From Bacteroidota bacterium (GTDB lineage Bacteria; Bacteroidota; Bacteroidia; Chitinophagales; Chitinophagaceae), in assembly GCA_018267615.1 (NCBI GenBank), contig JAFDYD010000001.1, forward strand, positions 183,142-247,141: 64,000 bases of DNA. The letters are read 5' to 3'. Below the pieces are notes generated by a model. The model was given only the letters and a program-made list of their open reading frames with translations, ran no database searches and had not been told where the DNA came from. Made by a program: the position numbers and the translations under genes. Each line of letters starts with the position of its first letter. Positions within the stretch are counted from its first letter, which is position 1. Below, piece after piece: positions 16,390 through 26,695 of the stretch.

Positions 16390-18807
16390 ATGCCTGAAGC
16401 AACAAACGGGTTTGAACAAAAAAGTGTAGCGATAAACGAGATTTCGTGGAAGCTTGGTCCAAGGGATTTTATTTTTAAGAACATAAAATACGTTCCTTGG
16501 ATCATTATTTCTGTTGTTGCAGCACTGGCGCTTGCCTATATTAAAATAAGATATACTCCGCGTATTTATCATGTCCAGTCCTCGATGTTGATCAAGAATG
16601 ACCGCAATTCAAATTCAAAAGATGATCGATTTGATGAATTGTTCATGAGCCAGGGATCCACCAACCTAAGCAATGAAATTCAAATACTTTCCTCGCGTCC
16701 TATGATGCAAAGAGTGGCCCACAATCTTAATTTTCAGACACGCTATTATGGAACAGGAAAAGTACGTTCGAGTTTGTCTTATCCAAACGGACCAATCGAA
16801 TTAAGCGTGATCCATCAAGGCGATTCTTCTGTTGGCTTCGATTTACAGGTGACTGTGTTGGACGATAATAGATTTACCCTCGGTAAATCGACACATCCAA
16901 TATCCTTCGGACAACCTTTCGATATAGGTGCCAACAAATGTACTCTTTACAGAAACAAAGATATCAGTGTAAATAATTATTCAAGTCCTATATTTTACGT
17001 AAGATGGGATCCTTTGAGTGTCGCTGGAAATGCATTGATAGAAGGGTTAAAAATTATTCCGCCTGCTGATCAGTCAACTATACTAACCTTAACATATGAA
17101 AGCGAAAATTTTAATTTGGGAAGAGATGTGTTGAATATGTTGATGCGGGTGTATGATACGCTGATCATCGAAGATAAAAACCGTATTGCATTGAATACGC
17201 TCAGTTTTATCAACAAGCGCCTTGATACATTGGAATACCAATTAAGTAGTCTTGAAAGTGGCATTAGGTCATTCAGAGCAAATCAAGAGGTCTTTGATAT
17301 CGAAGGACAATCCAAAATGTATTTAGATAATATCGGTGAGAACGCCAGGCTCATTGCTAACCAAGAAACACGAATCAGTATTGTTGATTACCTACTCAGT
17401 TATATTAATGATACTAAAAATATTTATGAGCTGGTGCCTATCAACCTCGGTATTGAAGAGCCGGCATTAACTGCTTTGGTGGCCGAGTACAATCGCCTGG
17501 TGCTGGATAGAAAATCCAACCTTAAGACCACCAGACCCGATAATCCACTTATTCTTACAATCGAAGGAAATCTCGAAAAAATTAGGCATAATATAGCACA
17601 AGCGCTGGTCAATGTGAAACAAGGGTATCTGATTGCTCGGAATAATATTACACAACAAAAAAATGGTCTCGAAGGTCAACTAAGATCTTTGCCGGGAAAA
17701 TCGATGCAGCTCGTAAGTATTAACAGACGACAGAAAATTTTAGAAAACCTTTATTCATTTCTGCTACAAAAAAAAATAGAGACTTCTATTTCCTCGGCCT
17801 CTACAATTTCGAATTCAAAAGTAGTGGAACCTGCCATGATCAATAACAATCCGATTAGCCCCAACAAAAATAAAATCTATACTTTTTATTTATTGATGGG
17901 GATTATCATTCCAGTTGGAGTAATTGCACTACTAGAACTGATGCGCGATAAAGTGGACAATCGCCTGGATGTTGAGAAACACACACATGCACCCATACTG
18001 GGTGAGATTGGCCATTCGGATGATGAAAGTGCATTGGTAGTTACCAAAAACAGTCGTCGTTTTGTGGCAGAACAATTTCGCATTTTAAGAAGTAATTTGA
18101 AATATCTCACAGCAAAAAAAGAAAATCCTTCTTTACTTGTCACTTCATCTTTCAGTGGCGAAGGAAAATCATTTATAAGTACGAACATTGGCGCCGTGAT
18201 GGCATTGTCTGGCAAGAAAACGGTGATCATGGAATTCGATATTCGTAAACCAAAAGTTTTGGAAAGCCTTGGCCTCAAAAGAAAAATGGGTATTACGAAT
18301 TATATTATTGGCAGGGCAACAATAGATGATATCATTATTCCGGTGCCTGGTTTTGAAAGTTTGTATGTGATTGCGTGCGGACCGATACCCCCAAATCCGG
18401 CCGAATTGCTGCTCGATAGTAAACTTGACGATTTGATGAATGAGGTGCGTAGTCGTTTTGAAGTAGTCGTTATGGACACCGCTCCTGTCGGATTGGTGAG
18501 TGATTCGATCACATTGGGTAAATATGCTAATTGTACTTTATTCGTAATAAGAATGGGACAAACTTATCGCAAAATTCTCAGATTGGTTGAAGATTTGTAC
18601 ATAGAGAAAAAACTTCCTTCCATTTCACTCGTGTTAAATGACGTAAAACTCGAAGGCGGATATTATAGCGGATATTATGGCGGATATGGATATTATGGTG
18701 GATATGGGTATGGCATTGAATCAGGGTATTTTGAAAAGCCCGCTAAAAAGAAGGCGGTTCCGCCCCACAAACAATTTGTTCGGTGGTGGAATAAATGGTT
18801 TAGCTAA
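16390..18807 (+). CDS. wzc: Wzc-like polysaccharide co-polymerase / tyrosine autokinase
   Basis: An 805-aa inner-membrane BY-kinase. A TM helix near residues 37-53 (WIIISVVAALALAYIKI) and another near 500 flank a periplasmic Wzz/GNVR region with coiled-coil-like stretches. The cytoplasmic kinase has Walker A SGEGKS (about 589-594), Walker A' VIMEFDIRKP (about 611-620) and Walker B VVVMDTAPVG (about 692-701). The C-terminus carries a Gly/Tyr cluster (GYYSGYYGGYGYYGGYGYG, about 757-775), the expected autophosphorylation sites. It controls chain length and export with the Wza-like protein. The PHP phosphatase at 56989 is its likely antagonist. Confidence 0.93.
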   Translation: MPEATNGFEQKSVAINEISWKLGPRDFIFKNIKYVPWIIISVVAALALAYIKIRYTPRIYHVQSSMLIKNDRNSNSKDDRFDELFMSQGSTNLSNEIQILSSRPMMQRVAHNLNFQTRYYGTGKVRSSLSYPNGPIELSVIHQGDSSVGFDLQVTVLDDNRFTLGKSTHPISFGQPFDIGANKCTLYRNKDISVNNYSSPIFYVRWDPLSVAGNALIEGLKIIPPADQSTILTLTYESENFNLGRDVLNMLMRVYDTLIIEDKNRIALNTLSFINKRLDTLEYQLSSLESGIRSFRANQEVFDIEGQSKMYLDNIGENARLIANQETRISIVDYLLSYINDTKNIYELVPINLGIEEPALTALVAEYNRLVLDRKSNLKTTRPDNPLILTIEGNLEKIRHNIAQALVNVKQGYLIARNNITQQKNGLEGQLRSLPGKSMQLVSINRRQKILENLYSFLLQKKIETSISSASTISNSKVVEPAMINNNPISPNKNKIYTFYLLMGIIIPVGVIALLELMRDKVDNRLDVEKHTHAPILGEIGHSDDESALVVTKNSRRFVAEQFRILRSNLKYLTAKKENPSLLVTSSFSGEGKSFISTNIGAVMALSGKKTVIMEFDIRKPKVLESLGLKRKMGITNYIIGRATIDDIIIPVPGFESLYVIACGPIPPNPAELLLDSKLDDLMNEVRSRFEVVVMDTAPVGLVSDSITLGKYANCTLFVIRMGQTYRKILRLVEDLYIEKKLPSISLVLNDVKLEGGYYSGYYGGYGYYGGYGYGIESGYFEKPAKKKAVPPHKQFVRWWNKWFS

Positions 18808-18881
18808 ATAATTGTCTGATTACTTGCCATAAAAATACCGTTACTGATCGTTGCAATTTTTAATTTATTCAATAGTACCTG

Positions 18882-19700
18882 ATGCCTACTGAACTCATTA
18901 TAGAATCCGGAAGAATTGAAAGAAATTATTGGAAAGACCTTTGGGTATATCGGGAATTATTTTATATTCTTAGCTGGCGCGATATTAAAGTGCGCTACAA
19001 ACAAACGGTAATTGGTGCTGCTTGGAGTATTGTGCGCCCATTACTTACCATGTTGATCTTTACCGTATTTGGGAAAATGGCAAAGATACCTTATAGCGGA
19101 TCTGCTCCATATCCAATCATGGTATATGCAGGCGTTTTGCCATGGCAATTTTTTTCCAACGCTTTATCAGAAGCGAGTAACAGCCTGATAGGAAATTCCA
19201 ACCTTATAACAAAAATTTATTTTCCGCGCCTGATAATCCCCGCTAGTTCGGTGATCGTAAGTCTTGTAGATTTTGCAATTTCTTTTGTACTTATGCTAAT
19301 ATTAATGGGATGGTATCATTTCCTTCCCCCAATACAAATTTTATTGTTGCCATTGTTTATTATTATGGCATTTCTTTGTTCCTTCGGAGTAAGTCTCTAT
19401 ATCACTGCATTGAATGTCAAATACCGTGATTTCCGTTATATTATTCCTTTCATCGTACAATTTGGCTTATATATTTCACCGGTTGCCGTCAGCAGTTCTG
19501 TTATCCCTGCAAAATGGAGACTACTCTATTCAATCAATCCAATGGTGGGAGTGATCGATGGATTTAGGTGGTGTATATTGGGAGATGAAAAAATATATTT
19601 ACCGGGTTTTCTAATATCCTGGGCTGTTATCTTTTTATTTTGCATAATCGGTGTTCGTTATTTTAGAAAAACGGAGAAAACTTTCGCGGATAATATATAA
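18882..19700 (+). CDS. wzm: Polysaccharide ABC transporter permease (Wzm-like)
   Basis: A 272-aa inner-membrane ABC-2 type permease with six predicted TM helices. The N-terminal cytoplasmic motif YRELFYILSWRDIKVRYKQTVIGAAWSIVRPLLTMLIFTVFG is diagnostic of polysaccharide exporters such as Wzm/TagG/KpsM. It pairs with the ATPase gene 60 bp downstream to move undecaprenyl-linked glycan across the inner membrane. Confidence 0.93.
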   Translation: MPTELIIESGRIERNYWKDLWVYRELFYILSWRDIKVRYKQTVIGAAWSIVRPLLTMLIFTVFGKMAKIPYSGSAPYPIMVYAGVLPWQFFSNALSEASNSLIGNSNLITKIYFPRLIIPASSVIVSLVDFAISFVLMLILMGWYHFLPPIQILLLPLFIIMAFLCSFGVSLYITALNVKYRDFRYIIPFIVQFGLYISPVAVSSSVIPAKWRLLYSINPMVGVIDGFRWCILGDEKIYLPGFLISWAVIFLFCIIGVRYFRKTEKTFADNI

Positions 19701-19760
19701 TGCTACCTTATCAGCCTCGAAAAATTATCTCAAAAAAAAGCAAGCATCAACTACAACTTC

Positions 19761-20990
19761 ATGTCATTGCCGGTAATCAAAATAGAATCCTTAAGTAAAA
19801 AGTTCGTTATTAGTCATGAGGCTCCGGAGCGTTATACTTCGCTTCGTGACGAAATAGCCAAAAGGGCAAAAAAATTTGCCAGATCAAATAATAAAGAACA
19901 AAGACGGGCTTTGCGTGAAGAGTTTTTTGCATTGAATGATATAACTTTCGATGTTAAGCAAGGTGATCGGGTTGGAATTATTGGCCGCAATGGTGCTGGA
20001 AAAAGCACACTGTTGAAAATTTTAAGTCGGATAACCGAACCAACTAGTGGAAGAATTACCATTCGTGGACGTGTTGCTTCTTTGTTGGAAGTCGGAACAG
20101 GTTTTCATCCAGAATTAACTGGTCGTGAAAATATTTTCCTCAACGGCGCAATTCTTGGAATGAGTCGTGTTGAGATCCGCCGCAAATTTGATGAAATTGT
20201 AAATTTTGCTGAAATCGAAAAGTTTTTAGACACGCCGGTAAAACGGTATAGCAGTGGCATGTATGTACGTCTAGCTTTTGCTGTTGCGGCACATTTGGAG
20301 CCGGAAATCCTGGTAGTGGATGAGGTGCTTGCAGTAGGAGACGCACAGTTTCAGAAAAAATGCCTTGGAAAAATGGAAGAGGCAAGTAAGAATGATGGGA
20401 GGACTGTATTGTTTGTAAGTCATAATATGGATGCTATTTCCAATTTGTGTAATAACGGTATTGTGCTCGAAAAAGGAAGAGTTGCATTTTGTGGAGATAT
20501 GTCGGAAGGCATCAAATTGTATCTTAATAATAGCAACCTGTCGAAGCTCGATGCGTGGACCAATCCAGAACCGAAACTGATTCCATACATTGCAAATGCT
20601 TCGATTGAATTGACAGGTGATCAACCCGAACTTGTATTAACAGTCGATTTATCCATACAAGCGGAAGGCATTCACAAACCCGCGTTTATAGCTTTCGATA
20701 TTCAAAATAGCATGGGTGTCACTATCATGCAGGCCATTCCGCAGATCCAACCGTTTATAGAGTTTGAAAAAAAGGTTAAAAGATTCAGGACAGAAATTTT
20801 TTTAAATGGATTGATACCTGATAATTATTCACTTTCAATCTGGATCGGGCCGCATAACACAGAAACTTACGATTTCCAAAAAAATATTTTAGGATTTGAA
20901 GTCGTTCATTCACCAAACAAGGGGCGAACGTTTCCTCATCATCACGGGCATGGATATAGTGTTCCTGTGTCTTCGATCGCTGAAATTTAA
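19761..20990 (+). CDS. wzt: Polysaccharide ABC transporter ATPase with carbohydrate-binding tail (Wzt-like)
   Basis: A 409-aa ATPase. Walker A is GRNGAGKS (75-82), signature YSSGM (163-167), Walker B ILVVDE (183-188) and switch His221. Residues from about 285 to 395 form a beta-rich Wzt C-terminal domain (LVLTVDLSIQAEG, FIAFDIQNSMGVTIMQ, NYSLSIWIG). In E. coli O8/O9a this domain binds the capped non-reducing end of the finished chain before export. Its presence suggests that polymer, not a single repeat unit, is transported. The C-terminal His cluster HHHGHG is notable. Confidence 0.93.
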   Translation: MSLPVIKIESLSKKFVISHEAPERYTSLRDEIAKRAKKFARSNNKEQRRALREEFFALNDITFDVKQGDRVGIIGRNGAGKSTLLKILSRITEPTSGRITIRGRVASLLEVGTGFHPELTGRENIFLNGAILGMSRVEIRRKFDEIVNFAEIEKFLDTPVKRYSSGMYVRLAFAVAAHLEPEILVVDEVLAVGDAQFQKKCLGKMEEASKNDGRTVLFVSHNMDAISNLCNNGIVLEKGRVAFCGDMSEGIKLYLNNSNLSKLDAWTNPEPKLIPYIANASIELTGDQPELVLTVDLSIQAEGIHKPAFIAFDIQNSMGVTIMQAIPQIQPFIEFEKKVKRFRTEIFLNGLIPDNYSLSIWIGPHNTETYDFQKNILGFEVVHSPNKGRTFPHHHGHGYSVPVSSIAEI

Positions 20991-21017
20991 TAACCATTAT
21001 CACAATATAAGCACCGA

Positions 21018-21722
21018 ATGGCTGCAACAAAAAAAATCAGTAATGCTCTGCAATTAATCGGATTCAAAGTATCCAGGGCAGTTATCAAACCGGCACATAA
21101 AAAAATATATAGAAAGTACAGCGAATTTACAATGACGCCGCCTGAGATTTTTTTTGAAAATTTATTGCTATCAGAAAATCACCTGAAAAATATTTCGGGA
21201 GATATTGTTGAATGTGGTGTGTGGAGAGGTGGGATGATAGCGGGTATCGCAGAAGCCTTAAAAGGTCAGCAACGAAAATATTTTTTATTCGATAGCTTCG
21301 AAGGGTTGCCTCCTGCAAAAGAAATTGATGGCGAAAGAGCCACGAAATGGCAATCGGATACGACCGGCGATTTCTATTATGATAATTGTCGTGCGGAACA
21401 AGATTTTGCTATCAAAGCCATGTCAGCAACCGGGAGCGATTATAAGTTGATAAAAGGATGGTTCGAAAACACACTGCCAGAATTTAATGGATCAAACAAT
21501 ATTGCCTTACTTCGGCTTGACGGTGACTGGTATGAGTCCATCAGCATTTCACTTAAATTTCTTTTTCCGCTCGTTGTGAAAGGCGGTTTGATTATCATCG
21601 ACGATTATTTAGCATGGGATGGGTGTTCAAAGGCAGTTCATGATTACTTGTCATCGATAAAATCAGCGAGCAAGATAAGGACTACGCCAAGCGGTGTTAC
21701 TTACTTAATTAAATCTGAATAA
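21018..21722 (+). CDS. TylF/MycF-family sugar O-methyltransferase
   Basis: A 234-aa SAM-dependent methyltransferase of the macrocin-O-methyltransferase (TylF) family. Typical blocks are GDIVECGVWRGGMIAGIAEAL (SAM binding), FDSFEGLPP, LLRLDGDWYESISISL and GGLIIIDDYLAWDGCSKAVHDY, including Asp residues that bind Mg2+ in MycF. It probably methylates a sugar hydroxyl of the polysaccharide, perhaps as a terminal cap. It follows the transporter by 27 bp and precedes another methyltransferase by 11 bp. Confidence 0.88.
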   Translation: MAATKKISNALQLIGFKVSRAVIKPAHKKIYRKYSEFTMTPPEIFFENLLLSENHLKNISGDIVECGVWRGGMIAGIAEALKGQQRKYFLFDSFEGLPPAKEIDGERATKWQSDTTGDFYYDNCRAEQDFAIKAMSATGSDYKLIKGWFENTLPEFNGSNNIALLRLDGDWYESISISLKFLFPLVVKGGLIIIDDYLAWDGCSKAVHDYLSSIKSASKIRTTPSGVTYLIKSE

Positions 21723-21733
21723 ATTTTTGTTGT

Positions 21734-22459
21734 ATGTCTGATCATGAAGTGCAATACGAACATTCAGCGGAAATTCACAATCTGAAAACGCCGAAGCTCG
21801 TTGTTCCCATCATCATCGATAAATTAAAACCTTCATCGGTCGTCGATATCGGCTGCGGAACAGGTACCTGGTTAAGAATATTTCAGGATCATGGCATTGA
21901 CGATATTTTAGGAGTTGATGGAGTTAACGTAGATACTAACGCGCTTTTCATTCCAAAAGAAAAATTCCAGGCCCACGATTTACGCAAAAAACTTGATCTC
22001 AAAAGGAAATTCGATCTCGTATTGTCTTTGGAAGTCGCGGAACACCTGGAGGAAAAATTCTCTGGCGACCTAGTCGATCTGCTGACTTCACTCGGTGACC
22101 GCATTATTTTTTCGGCGGCGATCCCAACACAGGGAGGGCAGAATCATATCAACGAACAATGGCAATCTTATTGGATAAAAAAATTCGAGGAGAGAAATTT
22201 TTGTTATTACGACCTAATCAGACCATTGGTCTGGGATATTCCGCAAATCGAATTTTGGTACAAACAGAACATGCTGTTCTTCTGCAAGACAAAAATTGAT
22301 TTACCCAAATCAGCGTTGCAGTATGAAAACATTTTGCATCCCGATTTGCTGGATCAAAAAAATATGGAAATCAAAAAATTATATGATCGAATAAACAACC
22401 CTTCTTTCAGGTATTGCTATTCTAATTTGGTTAAAATAATATTTCATATAAAAAAATGA
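21734..22459 (+). CDS. Class I SAM-dependent methyltransferase
   Basis: A 241-aa methyltransferase. Motif I VVDIGCGTGTWLRIF (about 36-50) is followed by the acidic GVDGVNVD and then LVLSLEVAEHLEEKF. AIPTQGGQNHINEQWQSYW is a block shared with many polysaccharide-locus methyltransferases. The substrate is presumably a sugar in the locus. Its stop codon overlaps the next start in ATGA (22456-22459), so the two are translationally coupled. Confidence 0.85.
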   Translation: MSDHEVQYEHSAEIHNLKTPKLVVPIIIDKLKPSSVVDIGCGTGTWLRIFQDHGIDDILGVDGVNVDTNALFIPKEKFQAHDLRKKLDLKRKFDLVLSLEVAEHLEEKFSGDLVDLLTSLGDRIIFSAAIPTQGGQNHINEQWQSYWIKKFEERNFCYYDLIRPLVWDIPQIEFWYKQNMLFFCKTKIDLPKSALQYENILHPDLLDQKNMEIKKLYDRINNPSFRYCYSNLVKIIFHIKK

Positions 22460-23373
22460 ACAAGGGAGTATCGATAATTATCTGTTGCTATAACAGTGAA
22501 AACGTGATTGCAAAAACATTGTCGGCGATTGGCGCACAGGCCCATGAAAATTTCGCAATGGAAGTTGTACTGGTTGAGAATAATTGCACAGATAACACGG
22601 TTGCAACAGCCACAGCAACATGGGATGAGATTAAAAACCCTTTTCCTTTTCGCGTCGTAAAAGAAAAGCAAGCCGGGTTGAACTTCGCCCGAAAAAAAGG
22701 CGTCGCCGAAGCATCGCTTGAATATCTTATTTTTTGTGACGATGATAATTGGCTGGCCAATAATTATGCGGCTGAAGTTTATGCAGAATTTGAAAGAGAT
22801 GAATCAGCAGGAGTGCTTGGCGGTTGGTCGGAAGGCGTGTACGAAACAACGGAACCCCCTTGGTTTAGTAAGGTAAGTACAGCCTACGCTGTAGGCGGAA
22901 GCATGAAAGAGTTATATGATTTTCCGGAATATGTGTGGGGAGCTGGCATGGCTTTGAGAACTAAACTTGCGGTGAATATTTTTACAAATCAGTTTCAAAC
23001 AAAAGACAGGGCGGGTGATCTGCTCACGGCGGGTGGGGACAAGGAAATTTGTGACTACGCAAAAGCATATGGTTACACCGTAAAAAAAACGATGCGTTTG
23101 AAGTTCCAACATTATATTACAAAAGAGAGACTCAGCTGGAAATATTGTCTTAAACTATTTCAGGGATTTGGATATTCTTCTGCGCAACGACAGAAAAAAA
23201 ATGCAGGCATAAATCTTATCTTGAAATTGAGAATGTGTAAAGCTCTTATGTCTTTTATAGCACTCAACCCCGGTGTATTCATTGATAGTATCGGCAGGAA
23301 AGAAGGTCAAATGAACACGTTGCAATTTTATTCTTTATTGGGTGCTTTTAAAAGTGCGATGGCAAGAAATTGA
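22456..23373 (+). CDS. GT2-family glycosyltransferase
   Basis: A 305-aa inverting GT-A glycosyltransferase. The N-terminus GVSIIICCYNSENVIAKTLSAI and the DDD-type motif YLIFCDDDNWLANNY (about 93-107) bind the nucleotide sugar and metal. GAGMALRTKLA and GGDKEICDYAKAYGY form the acceptor side, typical of Bacteroidota GT2 enzymes. No TM helices. Donor and linkage are unknown. Overlaps the preceding methyltransferase by 4 bp. Confidence 0.88.
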   Translation: MNKGVSIIICCYNSENVIAKTLSAIGAQAHENFAMEVVLVENNCTDNTVATATATWDEIKNPFPFRVVKEKQAGLNFARKKGVAEASLEYLIFCDDDNWLANNYAAEVYAEFERDESAGVLGGWSEGVYETTEPPWFSKVSTAYAVGGSMKELYDFPEYVWGAGMALRTKLAVNIFTNQFQTKDRAGDLLTAGGDKEICDYAKAYGYTVKKTMRLKFQHYITKERLSWKYCLKLFQGFGYSSAQRQKKNAGINLILKLRMCKALMSFIALNPGVFIDSIGRKEGQMNTLQFYSLLGAFKSAMARN

Positions 23374-23407
23374 TTTTTTTATATATAACAGTTAAGTGTA
23401 TACGCAA

Positions 23408-24121
23408 ATGGCGATAACAGAAAAGATCAGGATCAAATTGAATGCGATAAAAAATTTCTATTTGTTCCAGAAGGCGGGGTTACCTACTATTCAATACGAC
23501 AAGATCTCCAAATCGGTCTTGAAAAAATATCTTCCCGCAAATCCTGTGACGATTGATTGCGGGGCTCATGATGGAACCGATTCAGTTGAATTATCAAGGA
23601 TCATCGGTGGTACAATTCACGCTTTCGAGCCCGTCAGCGAAATTTTTCAACGATTAAAAAAAAATACCGTAGCATATAAGAGCATTCATTGCTATCAATT
23701 TGCGCTGAGCGATAATAACGGAGTCGGTTTGTTTTATGTGAGTGAAGGTAATTCCGACGCATCCAGCTCCTTACTTGAACCGAAGGAGCATTTGGTTGAT
23801 CACCCCGATACCCGGTTTAACAAAAAAATTGAAGTGCCAATGTTGACACTCGACGATTGGGCAAAACAAAATAATATTTCCAAAATAGATATGCTCTGGC
23901 TTGACATGCAGGGCTTTGAATTGAATATGTTAAAAGCATCTCAAAAAATGCTTTCAACAGTTAAGGTCATTCATACCGAAGTGAGTTTGAAAGAAACTTA
24001 TAAAGATGTTCCCCAATATCAAGAATATAGGACCTTTCTCGAAAGCAAAGGATTTTATCTCGTAGTGGAAGCAATACCTTCCGGTTGGGACATGGGAAAT
24101 GCGCTCTTTGCCAGAAAATGA
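23408..24121 (+). CDS. FkbM-family methyltransferase
   Basis: A SAM-dependent FkbM-type methyltransferase, 237 aa from the ATG at 23408; an in-frame GTG at 23396 would add four residues. Key blocks are TIDCGAHDGTDSVELSRIIGGTIHAFEPV (SAM binding) and KIDMLWLDMQGFELNMLKAS, the FkbM core motif. It likely methylates a sugar hydroxyl in the glycan. It ends in an ATGA overlap with the fucosyltransferase gene. Confidence 0.87.
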   Translation: MAITEKIRIKLNAIKNFYLFQKAGLPTIQYDKISKSVLKKYLPANPVTIDCGAHDGTDSVELSRIIGGTIHAFEPVSEIFQRLKKNTVAYKSIHCYQFALSDNNGVGLFYVSEGNSDASSSLLEPKEHLVDHPDTRFNKKIEVPMLTLDDWAKQNNISKIDMLWLDMQGFELNMLKASQKMLSTVKVIHTEVSLKETYKDVPQYQEYRTFLESKGFYLVVEAIPSGWDMGNALFARK

Positions 24122-25086
24122 TTGTATTGATGAGGGCCTCTTTAAAAATAAACTTTACGGATTTCTGGCCGGGATTTATCAAGAGCGATAATTATTTTTA
24201 CAACTTGCTTTCACAACATTATGAAGTGAGCATCGCGGATGAACCGGATATTCTATTTTACTCTTGCTACGGAAAGGATTACCTGCAATTCTATTGCGTG
24301 AGAATTTTTTTTTCTGCAGAAAATATGCGCCCGGATTTTTCAGGATGTGATTATGCAATGACATTTGATTACCTGCAAAATCAAAAACACTACCGCCTTC
24401 CGCTTTACGGTTTGTATATTGAACAACGTGGTAATTTAAATGAACTTCTTCGTGTGAATACAAAAGAGCAGGCATTGGCTGCCTGGGCGAAGAAAACAAA
24501 ATTTTGCTGCATGGTCGTGTCTAATGGAATATCCAAAAAAAGAATAGATTTTTTTCATGAGCTTTCCAAAGTAAAACAAGTTGATTCCGGTGGAAAATAT
24601 TTAAATAATATTGGCGGTCCGGTAAAGGACAAGCTTTCCTTCATAAGCGACTATAAATTTGTTATTGCTTTTGAAAATTCTTCCTACCCGGGTTATACCA
24701 CAGAAAAAATCCTGGACCCATTATATGTTCAAAGCATTCCGGTTTATTGGGGAAACTCATTAGTGGGGAATGACTTTAATAAAAAGAAATTCCTTGATTA
24801 TGCTGATTACACGGATGCAAACGAACTGATTGAGGCCATGTTGGAAATAGAAAAAAACCCAGAGCTTGCTATTAATATGTTGATGGAACCTGTTTTCCCA
24901 AACAATTTTGTGCCTGAATACATCAATGACCGAAATGTTTTTTTATTTCTTGAGCATATCATTAAAAATAAAAAAACCGTTAAACCGGTTGCACAAACTT
25001 CGAAGAGCATTATCCATTCATTGAATAGAAGAAAAAGAGTGCTGCAGTACTACATTGAGAAAATGCTCAATAAAAATTTCCGGTAG
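24118..25086 (+). CDS. GT10-family alpha-1,3/4-fucosyltransferase-like protein
   Basis: A 322-aa GT10 glycosyltransferase. The family motif is clear near residues 184-200: FAFENSSYPGYTTEKILDPL followed by SIPVYWGN, which binds GDP-fucose. The N-terminal half (FFSAENMRPDFSGCDYAMTFDY) also fits the bacterial FutA-like group. The ATG at 24118 was chosen because it overlaps the previous stop (ATGA); a more upstream ATG at 24085 would cut into the FkbM gene. GDP-fucose would come from the gmd/fcl pair at 54796-56966. It probably adds alpha-1,3-linked fucose to a GlcNAc-like acceptor. Confidence 0.88.
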   Translation: MIVLMRASLKINFTDFWPGFIKSDNYFYNLLSQHYEVSIADEPDILFYSCYGKDYLQFYCVRIFFSAENMRPDFSGCDYAMTFDYLQNQKHYRLPLYGLYIEQRGNLNELLRVNTKEQALAAWAKKTKFCCMVVSNGISKKRIDFFHELSKVKQVDSGGKYLNNIGGPVKDKLSFISDYKFVIAFENSSYPGYTTEKILDPLYVQSIPVYWGNSLVGNDFNKKKFLDYADYTDANELIEAMLEIEKNPELAINMLMEPVFPNNFVPEYINDRNVFLFLEHIIKNKKTVKPVAQTSKSIIHSLNRRKRVLQYYIEKMLNKNFR

Positions 25087-25127
25087 TATAATTTACATTT
25101 CCCGGTCGATCTAAGAAATAATTGCTG

Positions 25128-25787
25128 ATGAATGTAAAAAAAATTCTTAAAACAATCACTCCTTACGGGTTAGTGAAATACTACAGGAAGAAAAATCAGC
25201 GAAATTTATCTTCAACCGATACAATCGTAAAATTGCACGCGCTGATTGGCAATTCCATTTTGCAAAAAAACTTTTCTATTTGGATCATGAATCCTAAAAT
25301 TGAAAAAAAATATCTTACAGTTGGCAATGATTGCATGTTGGACTGCAATATTCTTTTTGAATCGGGGGAAGGAGAGGTGATTATCGGAGACAGAGTATAT
25401 ATCGGGACCAGTACTATCATGTGCAGAACCCGGGTTGAATTTGAAACTGATATTTTTGTGGCCTGGGGAGCTTACTTTTATGATCATGACTCTCATTCCC
25501 AGGACTACCTCCTTCGCCAAAAAGATATACTTCAACAGCTCGCAGATTATCGGAATGGCATCAATTTCATTGCAAATAAAAACTGGGATTGTGTGAACAC
25601 AAAACCTATCAAGGTTTGTAAAAATGCATGGATTGGTATGAATGCAATTATTTTGAAAGGTGTAACAATAGGTGAGGGAGCCATCGTTGCCGCGGGTAGC
25701 GTCGTTACTAAGGATGTACCTGCATGGACAATTGTTGCAGGTAATCCGGCCCAGGTTGTAAAACAAGTTGCTTCGAACAAACAATAA
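25128..25787 (+). CDS. Left-handed beta-helix acyltransferase
   Basis: A 219-aa hexapeptide-repeat acyltransferase, counting from the ATG at 25128 rather than the in-frame TTG at 25122. Repeats such as [15 protein letters not shown] and the C-terminal [34 protein letters not shown] to VAGNPAQVV are characteristic. A central loop with YDHDSHSQ holds the probable catalytic His. It likely O-acetylates the polysaccharide using acetyl-CoA. Confidence 0.85.
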   Translation: MNVKKILKTITPYGLVKYYRKKNQRNLSSTDTIVKLHALIGNSILQKNFSIWIMNPKIEKKYLTVGNDCMLDCNILFESGEGEVIIGDRVYIGTSTIMCRTRVEFETDIFVAWGAYFYDHDSHSQDYLLRQKDILQQLADYRNGINFIANKNWDCVNTKPIKVCKNAWIGMNAIILKGVTIGEGAIVAAGSVVTKDVPAWTIVAGNPAQVVKQVASNKQ

Positions 25788-25789
25788 CA

Positions 25790-26695
25790 ATGCGAATATT
25801 AATCGTCGGTTCAGAAGGTTTTATCGGAAGTAATCTGACACATTATTTTACAAGTAATGGCAATGACGTATACGGATGCGATTTGTTCGAAACATCCAGG
25901 CATGCAGGTTATACATATCACAAAGTTTCCCGGCTATCGTCCGAATGGGATGATATTTTTTCTTCAATTAACTTTGACTATTGTATAAATGCTGCGGGAA
26001 GTGGCAATGTGCCATATTCCATGAATCATCCTTTTATTGATTTTGAGGCCAATACTCTGGATGCTATCAGGGTGCTCGATGCTATGCGCCGACATAATTC
26101 CTATATAAAATATATCCATATTTCCAGCGCAGCAGTTTATGGTACGCCGCTGAAATTGCCGGTTGATGAAGAAAGCGTTACCGCTCCGTTGTCGCCGTAT
26201 GGCTGGCACAAGCTTATGGCGGAGAATATTTGTAAGGAATATCATACTGTATATCGTTTACCCATTGCTGTTATAAGACCTTTTTCCGTTTACGGAAACG
26301 GCCTATGCAAGCAATTGTTTTGGGATGTTTGTGAAAAATTGTTTGACCAGGATGAAATCGAATTGTTTGGGACCGGAAATGAATCCAGAGATTTTTTGCA
26401 TGTTACCGATTTGGCAAGGCTAACGCAATGCATCATAGCGAATGATGATTTCAAGTGTAATACTTTTAATGGGGGAACCGGTATTGAAACTAGTATCGCG
26501 CGTGTTGCAGAAATTTTTCAGAAATATTATGGTGCAGGTAAGAAAATCTTGTTCAACGGAAATAGCAGAACAGGTGATCCACGAAACTGGCGCGCAGACA
26601 CAAAAAAGATTTCAGCTATTGGATTTAAACCATCTACTGAATTGGAAGAAGGTATTCAATCTTATATTGCATGGTACAAAGCGACACAGCAATAA
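25790..26695 (+). CDS. NAD-dependent epimerase/dehydratase (extended SDR)
   Basis: A 301-aa extended short-chain dehydrogenase. The nucleotide-binding motif is GSEGFIGSNL (residues 7-16; the usual GxxGxxG), and the catalytic YxxxK is YGWHKLMAE with the preceding Ser in ISSAAVYG. Such proteins interconvert NDP-sugars (4-epimerases, dehydratases, reductases); the precise reaction cannot be assigned. It starts 3 bp after the acyltransferase and overlaps the next gene by 25 bp. Confidence 0.87.
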   Translation: MRILIVGSEGFIGSNLTHYFTSNGNDVYGCDLFETSRHAGYTYHKVSRLSSEWDDIFSSINFDYCINAAGSGNVPYSMNHPFIDFEANTLDAIRVLDAMRRHNSYIKYIHISSAAVYGTPLKLPVDEESVTAPLSPYGWHKLMAENICKEYHTVYRLPIAVIRPFSVYGNGLCKQLFWDVCEKLFDQDEIELFGTGNESRDFLHVTDLARLTQCIIANDDFKCNTFNGGTGIETSIARVAEIFQKYYGAGKKILFNGNSRTGDPRNWRADTKKISAIGFKPSTELEEGIQSYIAWYKATQQ